Part shown: in pieces, positions 45,003 through 52,896 of the stretch
Position numbering within the stretch: the stretch's first letter is position 1
Layout of the letters: each line of letters starts with the position of its first letter
Assembly (NCBI RefSeq): GCF_028595265.1
Contig: NZ_JAQQXP010000003.1
Span: 471,934-535,933 of the forward strand
DNA length: 64,000 nt
Source of the DNA: Alteromonas gilva
GTDB taxonomy: Bacteria > Pseudomonadota > Gammaproteobacteria > Enterobacterales > Alteromonadaceae
Direction of reading: 5' to 3'
Position numbers and translations under genes: made by a program
Notes under the pieces: model-generated
Databases searched by the model: none
The model's input: the letters and a program-made list of their open reading frames with translations, nothing else
What the model was told of the DNA's origin: nothing

Positions 45003-45713
45003 TTATTGTAATTTTGACGATAGCCAAACCTGCATACGCCCCGGTAAACGCGAAAGTGAACGCAGTATGAGGCCAAATACGGTTGGAAAATAAATAGTAC
45101 TATGCTGTTTTTCTATGCCTTTCAAAAGTGCTTTCGCCGCTTCAGGCGCAGTAATTTTCATCGGCATTTCAAAGTCATTTTTATCGGTTAACGGTGTTTC
45201 CACAAAACCGGGTGACACTGATTGCACAATTACATTGCGCTCTTTTAAATCAATTTTCATACTTTCGGTAAAGTAGCGAACCGCCGCTTTGCTCGCACCG
45301 TAAGCCTGACTGCGCGTGAACGGCAGCAGGCGTGCCATTGAATCGATGATCACTATCTGGCAACCGGCCTTAGCAGAGGGTAATAAGCCTTTAATACAAT
45401 TTACGATACCAAAAAAGTTCACTTCGAAAACGCGCCGAAACATATCTGGTTCGAAATCGGGCAAGTCAACGTATTCGCAAGTGCCGGCATTTAACACCGC
45501 TATGTCAAAATGAATGTCGTTCAGCGCGGCGGTTACCGAATCAATGTCGGTGACATCAAATTGTAGCGTCGTAATATTACTGCGCTGGTCCAGTTCATTC
45601 AGCTTGTCACTGTTTCTGCCGCACGCAATGACCTGATAACCCTGTGCTGCCGCGTGGTTGGCAAGTGCTTCGCCGATCCCTGATGTTGCTCCGGTTATAA
45701 GCATGGTTTTCAT
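45003..45713 (-). CDS. Short-chain dehydrogenase/reductase
   Basis: This is a 236-residue SDR with the cofactor motif TGATSGIGEA near the N-terminus, NAG in VLNAGTCEY, and the catalytic Ser plus Y-x-x-x-K as SQAYGASKAAV near residue 140. The substrate is unknown; the last residues are basic and hydrophobic. It overlaps the NTF2-like gene by 4 bases and lies in the operon ending in cfa. Confidence 0.88.
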   Translation of the reverse strand: MKTMLITGATSGIGEALANHAAAQGYQVIACGRNSDKLNELDQRSNITTLQFDVTDIDSVTAALNDIHFDIAVLNAGTCEYVDLPDFEPDMFRRVFEVNFFGIVNCIKGLLPSAKAGCQIVIIDSMARLLPFTRSQAYGASKAAVRYFTESMKIDLKERNVIVQSVSPGFVETPLTDKNDFEMPMKITAPEAAKALLKGIEKQHSTIYFPTVFGLILRSLSRLPGRMQVWLSSKLQ

Positions 45714-46165
45714 GATAATAGCTTCTTTTTGATGAATTTAATGATGTGTTTTAACAGCGGAATATGTTCGTATACCATTTCGCCCAAATCATAATAATCC
45801 CGGTGATAGAGAATTTTATCGTCGACGACTTTCAATAGGGTAACGCCTGCCAGCTCAATCCAGTTAGGTTTACCGGATAGTTTGAGCTTCATTGTCCACT
45901 CCAGAACATCGCTGCAATCCATTGCGGAGCTGGCATTTTGATGGGAATCATTACTGGCTATGTTATGCCAGTTATTGATTTCAAACTGGCATGACTCGGT
46001 AGCGTCAAGCAGACCTTTAAAGTATGTATTAACCGCTGTGAGACCGTGATGTGTTGTTACCGGATCAATAAATACAACGTCCTGATGATATATTGATGCT
46101 AAATCTTCGATGTCGATCTGCGCCAAATCCCGATATAAGTTAACAAACTGTTCCTTAAACGACAC
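45710..46165 (-). CDS. NTF2/SnoaL-like protein, first gene of the cfa operon
   Basis: The fold pattern is NTF2-like: FKEQFVNLYRDLAQIDIEDLASIYHQDVVFIDPVTTHHG at the start and DYYDLGEMVYEHIP near the end. Homologues are common in ECF/ChrR regulons and have no assigned reaction. I set the start at the GTG at 46165 (151 residues). The ATG at 46225 would add 20 hydrophobic residues, but it lies inside the -35 box of a promoter identical in form to two others in this locus. Confidence 0.75.
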   Translation of the reverse strand: MSFKEQFVNLYRDLAQIDIEDLASIYHQDVVFIDPVTTHHGLTAVNTYFKGLLDATESCQFEINNWHNIASNDSHQNASSAMDCSDVLEWTMKLKLSGKPNWIELAGVTLLKVVDDKILYHRDYYDLGEMVYEHIPLLKHIIKFIKKKLLS

Positions 46166-46197
46166 GGTGGTGATTCCAATGGTTGTAATTGTCAATA

Positions 46198-46224
46198 ATA
46201 CCCACACTATCAGCGGATAGATCA
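46198..46224 (-). promoter_or_regulatory. ECF-sigma promoter for the NTF2-to-cfa operon
   Basis: On the minus strand, TGATCT (-35, with GATCT at 46223-46219) is followed after exactly 16 bases by GGTAT (46202-46198). Spacing and sequence fit the two plus-strand promoters at 46252 and 46916. This points to the neighbouring ECF sigma factor as the regulator. Confidence 0.7.
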
Positions 46225-46251
46225 TCTTCTATATGTAATTTTGCCTGGTAA

Positions 46252-46277
46252 GATCCAAAGCCGATGTTGAGGCGTAT
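46252..46277 (+). promoter_or_regulatory. ECF-sigma promoter for the LON-domain gene
   Basis: GATCC at 46252-46256 and CGTAT at 46273-46277 are separated by 16 bases. The first 12 bases (GATCCAAAGCCG) are identical to those of the promoter upstream of the ECF sigma gene. The ATG follows about 48 bases downstream. Confidence 0.8.
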
Positions 46278-46324
46278 CTTTGTCATCGTCCAATGAACTC
46301 ACTTACTGTTAATGAAAATCTATT

Positions 46325-46900
46325 ATGCGTAAAGCTCATATACCATTATTCCCGCTTTCTGCTCATTTACTACCGGGTGGGCACATGGCGCTGCGAATTT
46401 TCGAGCCAAGGTATGTACGTATGGTTAAGGAAGCCTGCGCCGGCGACGGTCGTTTCGTGCTTTGTATGCTCAATAGTCGTGGCGAACAAGAGAGTAACCA
46501 ACATATCTTTGATATTGGCACGATGTGTAAGATTGTCGACTTTGATCTGCTTGAGGATGGTTTGTTAGGTATCAAAGTTGAGGGTCAGTATTGTGTACGC
46601 GTGGCAAACATCAAGACAGAAAGTGATGGACTGCGAGTGGGAGAATACGAGCAGATCTCTGACTGGGCCACTAATATAGATGACTCGGCCATTGAGCCTT
46701 TACGGGAAAAGCTGGAGGTTATTTACTCGCGGTACCCGGAGATTGCCAAGCTGTATCCGGAATTAAAATTTTCAGAACCACTTTGGGTCATTTACCGATG
46801 GTTGGAGTTGCTGCCGGTGGACGCTGAAAATAAACAAGCTTTTCTTAGTGAGCAAAATTGCGACAAGGTGTTAAACTATATAAATAACCTGGTTCGATAA
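46325..46900 (+). CDS. Stand-alone LON substrate-binding-domain protein
   Basis: The 191 residues correspond to the N-terminal domain of Lon protease (HIPLFPLSAHLLPGGHMALRIFEPRYVRMVKEA) without the ATPase or protease domain. Such proteins are widespread and their function is not known; they may bind unfolded or tagged proteins. It has its own ECF-type promoter at 46252-46277 and lies between the cfa operon and the ECF sigma gene. Confidence 0.87.
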   Translation: MRKAHIPLFPLSAHLLPGGHMALRIFEPRYVRMVKEACAGDGRFVLCMLNSRGEQESNQHIFDIGTMCKIVDFDLLEDGLLGIKVEGQYCVRVANIKTESDGLRVGEYEQISDWATNIDDSAIEPLREKLEVIYSRYPEIAKLYPELKFSEPLWVIYRWLELLPVDAENKQAFLSEQNCDKVLNYINNLVR

Positions 46901-46915
46901 TTTTATCTTTTTTTT

Positions 46916-46941
46916 GATCCAAAGCCGTTTTAGGTGCGTAA
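46916..46941 (+). promoter_or_regulatory. ECF-sigma autopromoter upstream of the sigma gene
   Basis: TGATCC (GATCC at 46916-46920) and CGTAA (46937-46941) lie 16 bases apart. The -10 covers a GTG at 46934 that would otherwise be read as the start of the sigma gene. The form agrees with the TGATC-type promoters of the sigma-E/ChrR (ECF11) group. Confidence 0.8.
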
Positions 46942-46975
46942 CAAATGGACACGGAATAAAATCGGACAAAAAAAT

Positions 46976-47587
46976 ATGCTTGTTGGAATCCCTTTGGAAC
47001 ACGAGAACAGTGCGATAGAACCGAAAGAATGTGCGACCGAAATGTCGGATTACTTAGTGAAAGTAGCCGAGGACCGCTGCAAGGCATCATTTTCCAGAGT
47101 ATTTGGTTTTTTTGCGCCTCGATTGCGCTCGTATGCACTGAAGCAGTTAGGTAACGAAGCGCTGGCCATGGAGCTGGTGCAAGACACTATGTCAAATGTA
47201 TGGCAAAAAGCGCATCTTTTTAATTCCGAGAAAGGTTCCCCGTCGACATGGATTTTCACTATCGCGCGAAACATCCGTTTCGACATGTTGCGCAAAGTGC
47301 AAAACAGAAAAGAAGATATTTGTGCAGACGATTTGTGGCCGGTGTTGTGTGAACAAACGCCAGATGCTAACGAAAAGTCACTCGATGAACAGGTAACGCT
47401 TGAGCAAATTGGGCATCTTTTTGACTCACTGCCCGACAAGCAGAAAGTCGTAATAGAGTCTATTTATATAGACGGTAAGTCTCAACAAGAAATAGCTGAT
47501 GATTTGGATATTCCGCTCGGTACTGTAAAATCGCGGACCAGATTAGCCCTTCAGCGCCTTAAAGGTATGTTAAGCGATCATGATTAA
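46976..47587 (+). CDS. ECF sigma factor of the ChrR-associated (singlet oxygen) group
   Basis: Region 2 (FGFFAPRLRSYALKQLGNEALAMELVQDTMSNVWQKAHLF) and region 4 (LPDKQKVVIESIYIDGKSQQEIADDLDIPLGTVKSRTRLALQRLK) are intact. The partner ChrR gene overlaps its end by 8 bases, which places it in the ECF11 group that responds to singlet oxygen or photo-oxidative stress. I use the ATG at 46976 (203 residues), because the upstream GTG at 46934 sits in the promoter -10. An ATG at 47042 is a shorter option. Confidence 0.88.
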   Translation: MLVGIPLEHENSAIEPKECATEMSDYLVKVAEDRCKASFSRVFGFFAPRLRSYALKQLGNEALAMELVQDTMSNVWQKAHLFNSEKGSPSTWIFTIARNIRFDMLRKVQNRKEDICADDLWPVLCEQTPDANEKSLDEQVTLEQIGHLFDSLPDKQKVVIESIYIDGKSQQEIADDLDIPLGTVKSRTRLALQRLKGMLSDHD

Positions 47588-48275
47588 GTTTCATCCTAAA
47601 CCGGAGCTCCTTGAGCAGTTTGTATCGGGTACGTTGTCTCCTGCTGAATCGTTAATGGTATCTGCGCACTGCGATATGTGTCAGTACTGTCAGGGGCAGG
47701 TTGAGGCACAAACCGAGGAGTTTGCTGCGCAGCAGTTAGAGCTGGAAGCGGTTAGCGACAGCTATGACCCGCAGTTCGACCTGATGCTGGCGAATATTAC
47801 TCAGCAACCTGTTGCAGAAACGGTGTATTCAAATGGTCGGCGCTCACGCACGAGTGAGCAGCCGGGTTCTTCCATAGAGCTTGATGGCAGAAAATTTGAA
47901 CTGCCGAAAACGCTGCACAGACTGGTACAAAAACGCGGAAACTGGTCGTCGCTCGTGGGCAAATTATGGCAGGCGCCAGTGGAGTTAGGTTACGACGGCG
48001 TGGCTAACTTTATTTATATGGGTCAGGGCGGTTCAGTTCCTGAGCACACCCATCGCGGCTCTGAGATGACACTGGTAATTAACGGTGAGTTCTCGGATGG
48101 CATGAACGATTATGACACGGGCGACTTCATTTACCTAAATGGTGAACACACGCACGCGCCGCACTCCAGTTCACACGAAGGATGTTTAGTATTCAGCATT
48201 GTTGATCAGCCCCTTCACTTTACGTCTGGTATTGCCAGATTACTGAATCCTTTCAGCCATCTCTTCTTTAGATAG
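47580..48275 (+). CDS. chrR: ChrR-type zinc anti-sigma factor with cupin domain
   Basis: ChrR binds and holds its ECF sigma factor until singlet oxygen or organic peroxide triggers release. The 231 residues show the zinc-binding anti-sigma domain (His5; His, Cys, Cys in SAHCDMCQYC near residue 27) and a C-terminal cupin with metal ligands in PEHTHRGSEMTLV and GEHTHAP. It is translationally coupled to the sigma gene. Confidence 0.93.
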   Translation: MIKFHPKPELLEQFVSGTLSPAESLMVSAHCDMCQYCQGQVEAQTEEFAAQQLELEAVSDSYDPQFDLMLANITQQPVAETVYSNGRRSRTSEQPGSSIELDGRKFELPKTLHRLVQKRGNWSSLVGKLWQAPVELGYDGVANFIYMGQGGSVPEHTHRGSEMTLVINGEFSDGMNDYDTGDFIYLNGEHTHAPHSSSHEGCLVFSIVDQPLHFTSGIARLLNPFSHLFFR

Positions 48276-48280
48276 GATAT

Positions 48281-48316
48281 AACGAGTCCGGTTAACGAAT
48301 CCCTACCGGGCTCGTT
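48281..48316 (+). terminator. Hairpin after chrR
   Basis: AACGAGTCCGGT at 48281-48292 pairs with ACCGGGCTCGTT at 48305-48316 (12 bp with one G-U pair, 12-base loop) 6 bases after the chrR stop. No long T-run follows, but the place fits a terminator for sigma-chrR. Confidence 0.55.
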
Positions 48317-48482
48317 GTGTTAAAGCCGCTGTTGTTATAGCCATAGAGTTTTGCGCTGCTCCAATCAGATACCTCCGCACATTAGCATCATTGTATAGCT
48401 TGGTGAAAATTGCTCCCCGGCATGGTTATATTGAATTTCCCTTGCTATGCTGGAACGATCCTGTTCTCAACGCTAAATACAG

Positions 48483-50933
48483 ATGGTTACGCAGCTCATA
48501 GTGCAGTTTGGTATTTACTGCTTGTTCCCTCTTATCCTTACCTTCGAAAAAAATCCGCAAACCCGTCGCGTTTCTTTTTATGTTTACATTAGCCTGGTGT
48601 TGTTAATGGGCGGCTTCCTGGGCGCCGTTTATCATGCCAACCTGCCTGGCGAGGTCTATATTTCCGGCGGAACACTTGCTTATGGTGGTTTCATCATGGC
48701 GGGAGTATTAATGGCATTCATTGAGAATGATGCGTTTATATTACGAAATATCATCCGTCTGGTGGCCATGGTGGGGGTTTTCAAAGTCGCCTTGTTTACC
48801 AGTATCGCTCAAACACTGGTCTCATCTGAGGTGGGTAATCCATTAAATACACCGGCAGCGTTATTCGAAATATCAATTCCGCTCATTGCTATTGGCGCGG
48901 TGCTGATCATTATTGAGTTGTACACGCTATTTTTTATGTTTGACCGGTTGAAGTCACGCCTGTCCAATTATGCTCTGCTAAGCGCGGCATACTCTTTGTG
49001 TTTTGTTTTCGTCATTATTGCTGATGGCGTATTGTTTCCCTTGCTGGCCCTGGATATGAGCGGTGAGGTGTTCACGCTTATTATCGGTAATCTGAGTGGT
49101 AAAGTGGTTATTGCTTTATCCTTTGGGTTGTTTTTGTTTTGTTTCATGCTCACAAATAAAACCAGAATGAAAAAAGCCTTGTCAGACCCTCTTGTTGATT
49201 GGCGTTTGTTACTTTCCAGTAGCAGTAAAATAGTTGCTACGCTGGAATCAAACGAGCAGCAATTACGCCAGGCAAAAACCGTATTTGAACAAAGCCGCGA
49301 AGGCATTGCGGTGCTAAACAAACACTATTGTATCATTAACACCAACAAGGCGTTTCAAACCCTTTTTAATGAACAACAACCTAGCGATTTACATAATCAG
49401 AATCTGCTCGATTTGTTTGAGCTGCATGCCCGGCAAGACGCTATCGACGAGCATTTGAAGAAGAGCAGTAGCTGGACAGATGAAGTGGCGTGGCGCGACA
49501 ACGATAAGCTTCAATACGGCTTGCTAACCCTGGTAGTGGTTGAAAATCGACACCAAGGGCTGACGACTTATACTGCAACATTAACCAATATCTCAGAATT
49601 GGTGGAGGCACGAGAGGAACTTCGTCACCTTGCACACCACGATGTGCTGACAAACTTGCCAAATCGTCGTGCACTTCAGATTGAACTGGAATCCGCCCAA
49701 AGCTCACTGCGCAACGACGCCACGATTTATGCGTTGTTACTGATAGATTTGGATAACTTTAAGCAGATTAACGACAGCCTTGGTCATTCAATCGGTGATA
49801 AGCTGTTAATTCAGATCAGCCGCCGCCTGTCACCTGTATTGCCACCCCAAGCCCGTCTTTTTCGGATCGGTGGAGACGAATTCTCGTTATTTTATAAACA
49901 GCCGGCCGAAGCAGCCTCGGTGATACAACTGGCCAATGCGATTCGGTTACAACTGAGTTATCCGTATGATATCGGCTCCTCTGTACCTGTCTACATTGAT
50001 TGTTGTATCGGTATAAGCTGGTATCCAAATCACGCCCAATCCCTCGCAGAGCTTTATCAACAGGCCGATACCGCTCTGTATTGGGCTAAAGGGTTAGGCA
50101 AGGGCACAGTAAAAGTTTATCAGTCAGTAATGACGGAATCGCGGTTATCCACACTGACCATGGAAAGCGCATTACGGGATGCCATTAAAGCCGGGCAAAT
50201 AAAGGCCTACTTACAGCCAAAGGTGGACATCAGGCACGGTCGGGTGGTGGGCGCCGAAGTCCTCGCCAGATGGATAATGCCCGATGGGCAAAGCATTTCC
50301 CCTGACATATTTATTGCGCTGGCTGAAGATACCGGACTCATTGAGCCGCTCACCCAAAGTATTATGCTAAGTGCCTGTGAGGCGTTACAGCAAATAAAAC
50401 CACTGGTTACCAGTTCGTTTAAATTGGCGGTGAATATCTCCGCCCGTCAGCTAATTAACGATAATTTATGTGCAGACTTAAAAGCGATCATTGATGGGAG
50501 TAATTTGTCGGCGAATCACTTTGAACTGGAGCTCACCGAAACGGCGCTGATTGATGTTAATTTAGGAACCCTGGCAACTTTTAAGCTCGCGGGATTTACC
50601 CTTGCACTGGACGATTTTGGCACCGGCTATTCGTCATTGTCATACCTGAATAAACTACCTGTCGACACGTTAAAAATTGATAAAAGCTTTATCACCAGTA
50701 TTCCTGGCGAGCCGTCGAGCTGTAATCTAACCCGCAGCATCATTAAAATTGCCGACGACCTGGGCTGTGATGTTGTTGCCGAAGGTGTTGAAACGGCGCA
50801 GCAGCTGCAGTTTTTGGTCGATGAGAAGTGCGCTTATGCGCAGGGCTTTTTATACAGTAAACCCTTGCCGATAACTGAATTTGTCGATTATTTACGAGCC
50901 AATCAGCAGCGCAATAAAAAGGGCAGTCAATGA
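48483..50933 (+). CDS. Membrane GGDEF-EAL protein (c-di-GMP turnover)
   Basis: This is an 816-residue protein. About seven membrane helices fill residues 1-225, a PAS-like region follows (about 265-385), then GGDEF (RIGGDEF at 461-467) and EAL (EVL at 592-594, DDFGTG at 710-715). The GGDEF active site is intact but the RxxD inhibitory site is absent (PPQA instead). The EAL metal-binding Glu, Asp-Asp and Lys residues (ELTETALID, LALDDFGTGYSS, DTLKIDKSFI, AEGVE) are present, so a phosphodiesterase is likely, perhaps with cyclase activity. The sensor part is not recognised. The 3' end contains the bamD terminator. Confidence 0.9.
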   Translation: MVTQLIVQFGIYCLFPLILTFEKNPQTRRVSFYVYISLVLLMGGFLGAVYHANLPGEVYISGGTLAYGGFIMAGVLMAFIENDAFILRNIIRLVAMVGVFKVALFTSIAQTLVSSEVGNPLNTPAALFEISIPLIAIGAVLIIIELYTLFFMFDRLKSRLSNYALLSAAYSLCFVFVIIADGVLFPLLALDMSGEVFTLIIGNLSGKVVIALSFGLFLFCFMLTNKTRMKKALSDPLVDWRLLLSSSSKIVATLESNEQQLRQAKTVFEQSREGIAVLNKHYCIINTNKAFQTLFNEQQPSDLHNQNLLDLFELHARQDAIDEHLKKSSSWTDEVAWRDNDKLQYGLLTLVVVENRHQGLTTYTATLTNISELVEAREELRHLAHHDVLTNLPNRRALQIELESAQSSLRNDATIYALLLIDLDNFKQINDSLGHSIGDKLLIQISRRLSPVLPPQARLFRIGGDEFSLFYKQPAEAASVIQLANAIRLQLSYPYDIGSSVPVYIDCCIGISWYPNHAQSLAELYQQADTALYWAKGLGKGTVKVYQSVMTESRLSTLTMESALRDAIKAGQIKAYLQPKVDIRHGRVVGAEVLARWIMPDGQSISPDIFIALAEDTGLIEPLTQSIMLSACEALQQIKPLVTSSFKLAVNISARQLINDNLCADLKAIIDGSNLSANHFELELTETALIDVNLGTLATFKLAGFTLALDDFGTGYSSLSYLNKLPVDTLKIDKSFITSIPGEPSSCNLTRSIIKIADDLGCDVVAEGVETAQQLQFLVDEKCAYAQGFLYSKPLPITEFVDYLRANQQRNKKGSQ

Positions 50934-50941
50934 CTGCCCTG
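50917..50941 (-). terminator. bamD terminator inside the end of the GGDEF-EAL gene
   Basis: On the minus strand, AGGGCAGTCA and TGACTGCCCT form a tight hairpin followed by TTTTT (A-run at 50917-50921 on the plus strand). It lies 35 bases after the bamD stop and covers the last codons and stop (50931-50933) of the opposing gene. Confidence 0.8.
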
Positions 50942-50975
50942 CGTGGTTCAACGGTTACTGTATGGCTTACCTGAT

Positions 50976-51740
50976 TCAACCAATAAATTCACTGTTCGGA
51001 TAATTTAACTTAAGTGTTTTCATGGCATTGTCACGCAGCTCTTGCAAATCTAACTGATCATAACTTTCCACCATAATCTCCAGTGCCTGCTGTACCTGGT
51101 TTGAATCAGGGTAATGTTCAAGTATATAGCGGCCACGATTGGCGGCGGCAATAAAAGCTTTGCGACGCATGTAGAAACGGGCTATTGAAATTTCATAGCT
51201 AGCCAGACGATTTTTAATAAATACCATGCGCTGGCGCGCATCCGCGGCATACTTACTGTCAGGAAATTGCTGAATAAGTCGTCTGAAATCGTCAAACGCC
51301 TGTTTCGACTTACTGGGGTCGCGGTCGGTATTGTCGATCCCCACCAACTCCTGAAACAAATTGTTGTCGGCTTCCATGTTGGTCAGTCCGCGCATGTAAA
51401 AGGCATAATCGACATCGGAATGATTAGGGTTTAAGCGGATGAAGCGATCAATTGTTGCCAGGGTTTGATCGACTTTAGCTGATTTGTAATAACTGTAAAT
51501 AAGATCCAACTGAACCTGATGTGACAAGGGGCCGAACGGAAAACGCGAGTCAAGTGCACTCAACGTATCGGCAGCAGCGGCAAAATTACCATTCGCCATG
51601 CTTTCTCGTGCTCTGTCATACAGTGCTTGTGCGCCTAAGTTAGCGTTAATCACTTCTTCTTCTTTGTCTGACGATGAGCACCCGGCCAGTGTCAAAATGA
51701 GGCCGATAATCAGCGGTGCAAAGCAACGGTTTATTTTCAT
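50976..51740 (-). CDS. bamD: Outer membrane assembly lipoprotein BamD
   Basis: BamD is an essential lipoprotein of the BAM complex that inserts outer membrane beta-barrels. A lipoprotein signal ends in LAGC (Cys near residue 20), and the rest is TPR-like repeats (for example FSALDSRFPF-type helices and DSKYAADARQRMVFIKNRLA). I choose the ATG at 51740 (254 residues) because the lipobox then sits at the normal distance; an upstream ATG at 51785 is unlikely. It is divergent from rluD, the common order. Confidence 0.95.
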   Translation of the reverse strand: MKINRCFAPLIIGLILTLAGCSSSDKEEEVINANLGAQALYDRARESMANGNFAAAADTLSALDSRFPFGPLSHQVQLDLIYSYYKSAKVDQTLATIDRFIRLNPNHSDVDYAFYMRGLTNMEADNNLFQELVGIDNTDRDPSKSKQAFDDFRRLIQQFPDSKYAADARQRMVFIKNRLASYEISIARFYMRRKAFIAAANRGRYILEHYPDSNQVQQALEIMVESYDQLDLQELRDNAMKTLKLNYPNSEFIG

Positions 51741-51871
51741 AGTACTACTAATTCCTGGTACATATTTAAATTTACTGCAGAGCATTACAGTATGTATTGG
51801 GGTATTTTAACGTACTCTTAAACGCAAACACCACATAAACTCCAAAAGAAAACGTCCACAGTCTGCAAACC

Positions 51872-51880
51872 TGTTATAAT
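51872..51880 (+). promoter_or_regulatory. Extended -10 promoter of rluD
   Basis: The sequence TGTTATAAT (TGn plus perfect TATAAT at 51875-51880) lies 33 bases before the rluD ATG. The -35 is poor, as is usual for extended -10 promoters. Confidence 0.6.
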
Positions 51881-51912
51881 CTGCCTTTTGTGTTCTCTCT
51901 CTTTAGGCGGTT

Positions 51913-52896
51913 ATGGTACAACAAAGTTCACAGGTTTCATTGGCAGCACAAACTGACTACCAACATTTCGGACTCAGGTTAGATCAGGTTGTTGCCGATT
52001 TGTTCCCTGAATATTCTCGTTCAAAGCTAAAAGAATGGATTCTGGGCGGTAATGTAACGGTTAATGGCGAAGTGTGCAAAGTTCCTCGTCAAAAAATGAC
52101 CGGTGATGAGTCGATAGCCGTTGAAGCTGAGATAACTCAGCAGGTTGCTCATAGTGCCCAGGACATCGAGCTGGATATCGTATTCGAAGATGAACATATC
52201 CTGATCATCAATAAGCCTGCCGATTTGGTTGTCCACCCAGGCGCCGGCAATCGCGACGGCACGCTGCTCAATGCCTTACTGGCTCATGTTCCTGATATCG
52301 ACAAGGTACCAAGAGCCGGTATCGTTCATCGCTTAGACAAAGACACCACCGGATTAATGGTAGTGGCTAAAACCATTCCCGCGCAGACCCATCTGGTCGA
52401 GCAGTTGCAATCGCGGGTAATGAGCAGAGAATATGAAGCGTTAGCCCTGGGAACCATGGTTGCCGGTGGTGTCGTGGACGCACCAATTGGTCGTCATCAG
52501 ACCAAACGGACTCACATGGCGGTGCGGGAACAGGGTAAACCGGCCGTGACGCATTACCGGGTAATTGAGAAGTTTCGTGCCCATACTCACTTAAGGCTGA
52601 AACTTGAGACCGGCCGGACCCACCAAATTCGTGTTCATATGGCCCATATAAAACACCCACTGGTCGGCGACCCTGCTTACGGTGGACGCTGGCGATTGCC
52701 AAAAGGTGCGAGCGAGGAGTTTGCGGATATGCTGCGCTCGTTCAGACGACAGGCACTGCACGCTGCGCAGTTATCGCTTTATCATCCGGAATCCGAGGAG
52801 TGGCTATCCTGGCAAGCACCTCTGCCCGAGGATATGGTAGAACTCATTGAAGCGACCCGCGCTGATACGCAGCAGTATGGGCTCGATGAACTTTGA
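51913..52896 (+). CDS. rluD: 23S rRNA pseudouridine synthase D
   Basis: RluD makes pseudouridines 1911, 1915 and 1917 in helix 69 of 23S rRNA. The 327 residues have an N-terminal S4 RNA-binding domain (about 17-80) and the catalytic HRLDKDTTGLMV motif near residue 138 (Asp nucleophile). RTHQIRVHMAHIKHPLVGDPAYGG follows. It overlaps pgeF by 11 bases. Confidence 0.97.
   Translation: MVQQSSQVSLAAQTDYQHFGLRLDQVVADLFPEYSRSKLKEWILGGNVTVNGEVCKVPRQKMTGDESIAVEAEITQQVAHSAQDIELDIVFEDEHILIINKPADLVVHPGAGNRDGTLLNALLAHVPDIDKVPRAGIVHRLDKDTTGLMVVAKTIPAQTHLVEQLQSRVMSREYEALALGTMVAGGVVDAPIGRHQTKRTHMAVREQGKPAVTHYRVIEKFRAHTHLRLKLETGRTHQIRVHMAHIKHPLVGDPAYGGRWRLPKGASEEFADMLRSFRRQALHAAQLSLYHPESEEWLSWQAPLPEDMVELIEATRADTQQYGLDEL

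Noticed and set aside
46225..46225. ATG at 46225 as start of the NTF2-like gene
   Set aside because: It falls inside the -35 box of a promoter that matches two others in the locus.
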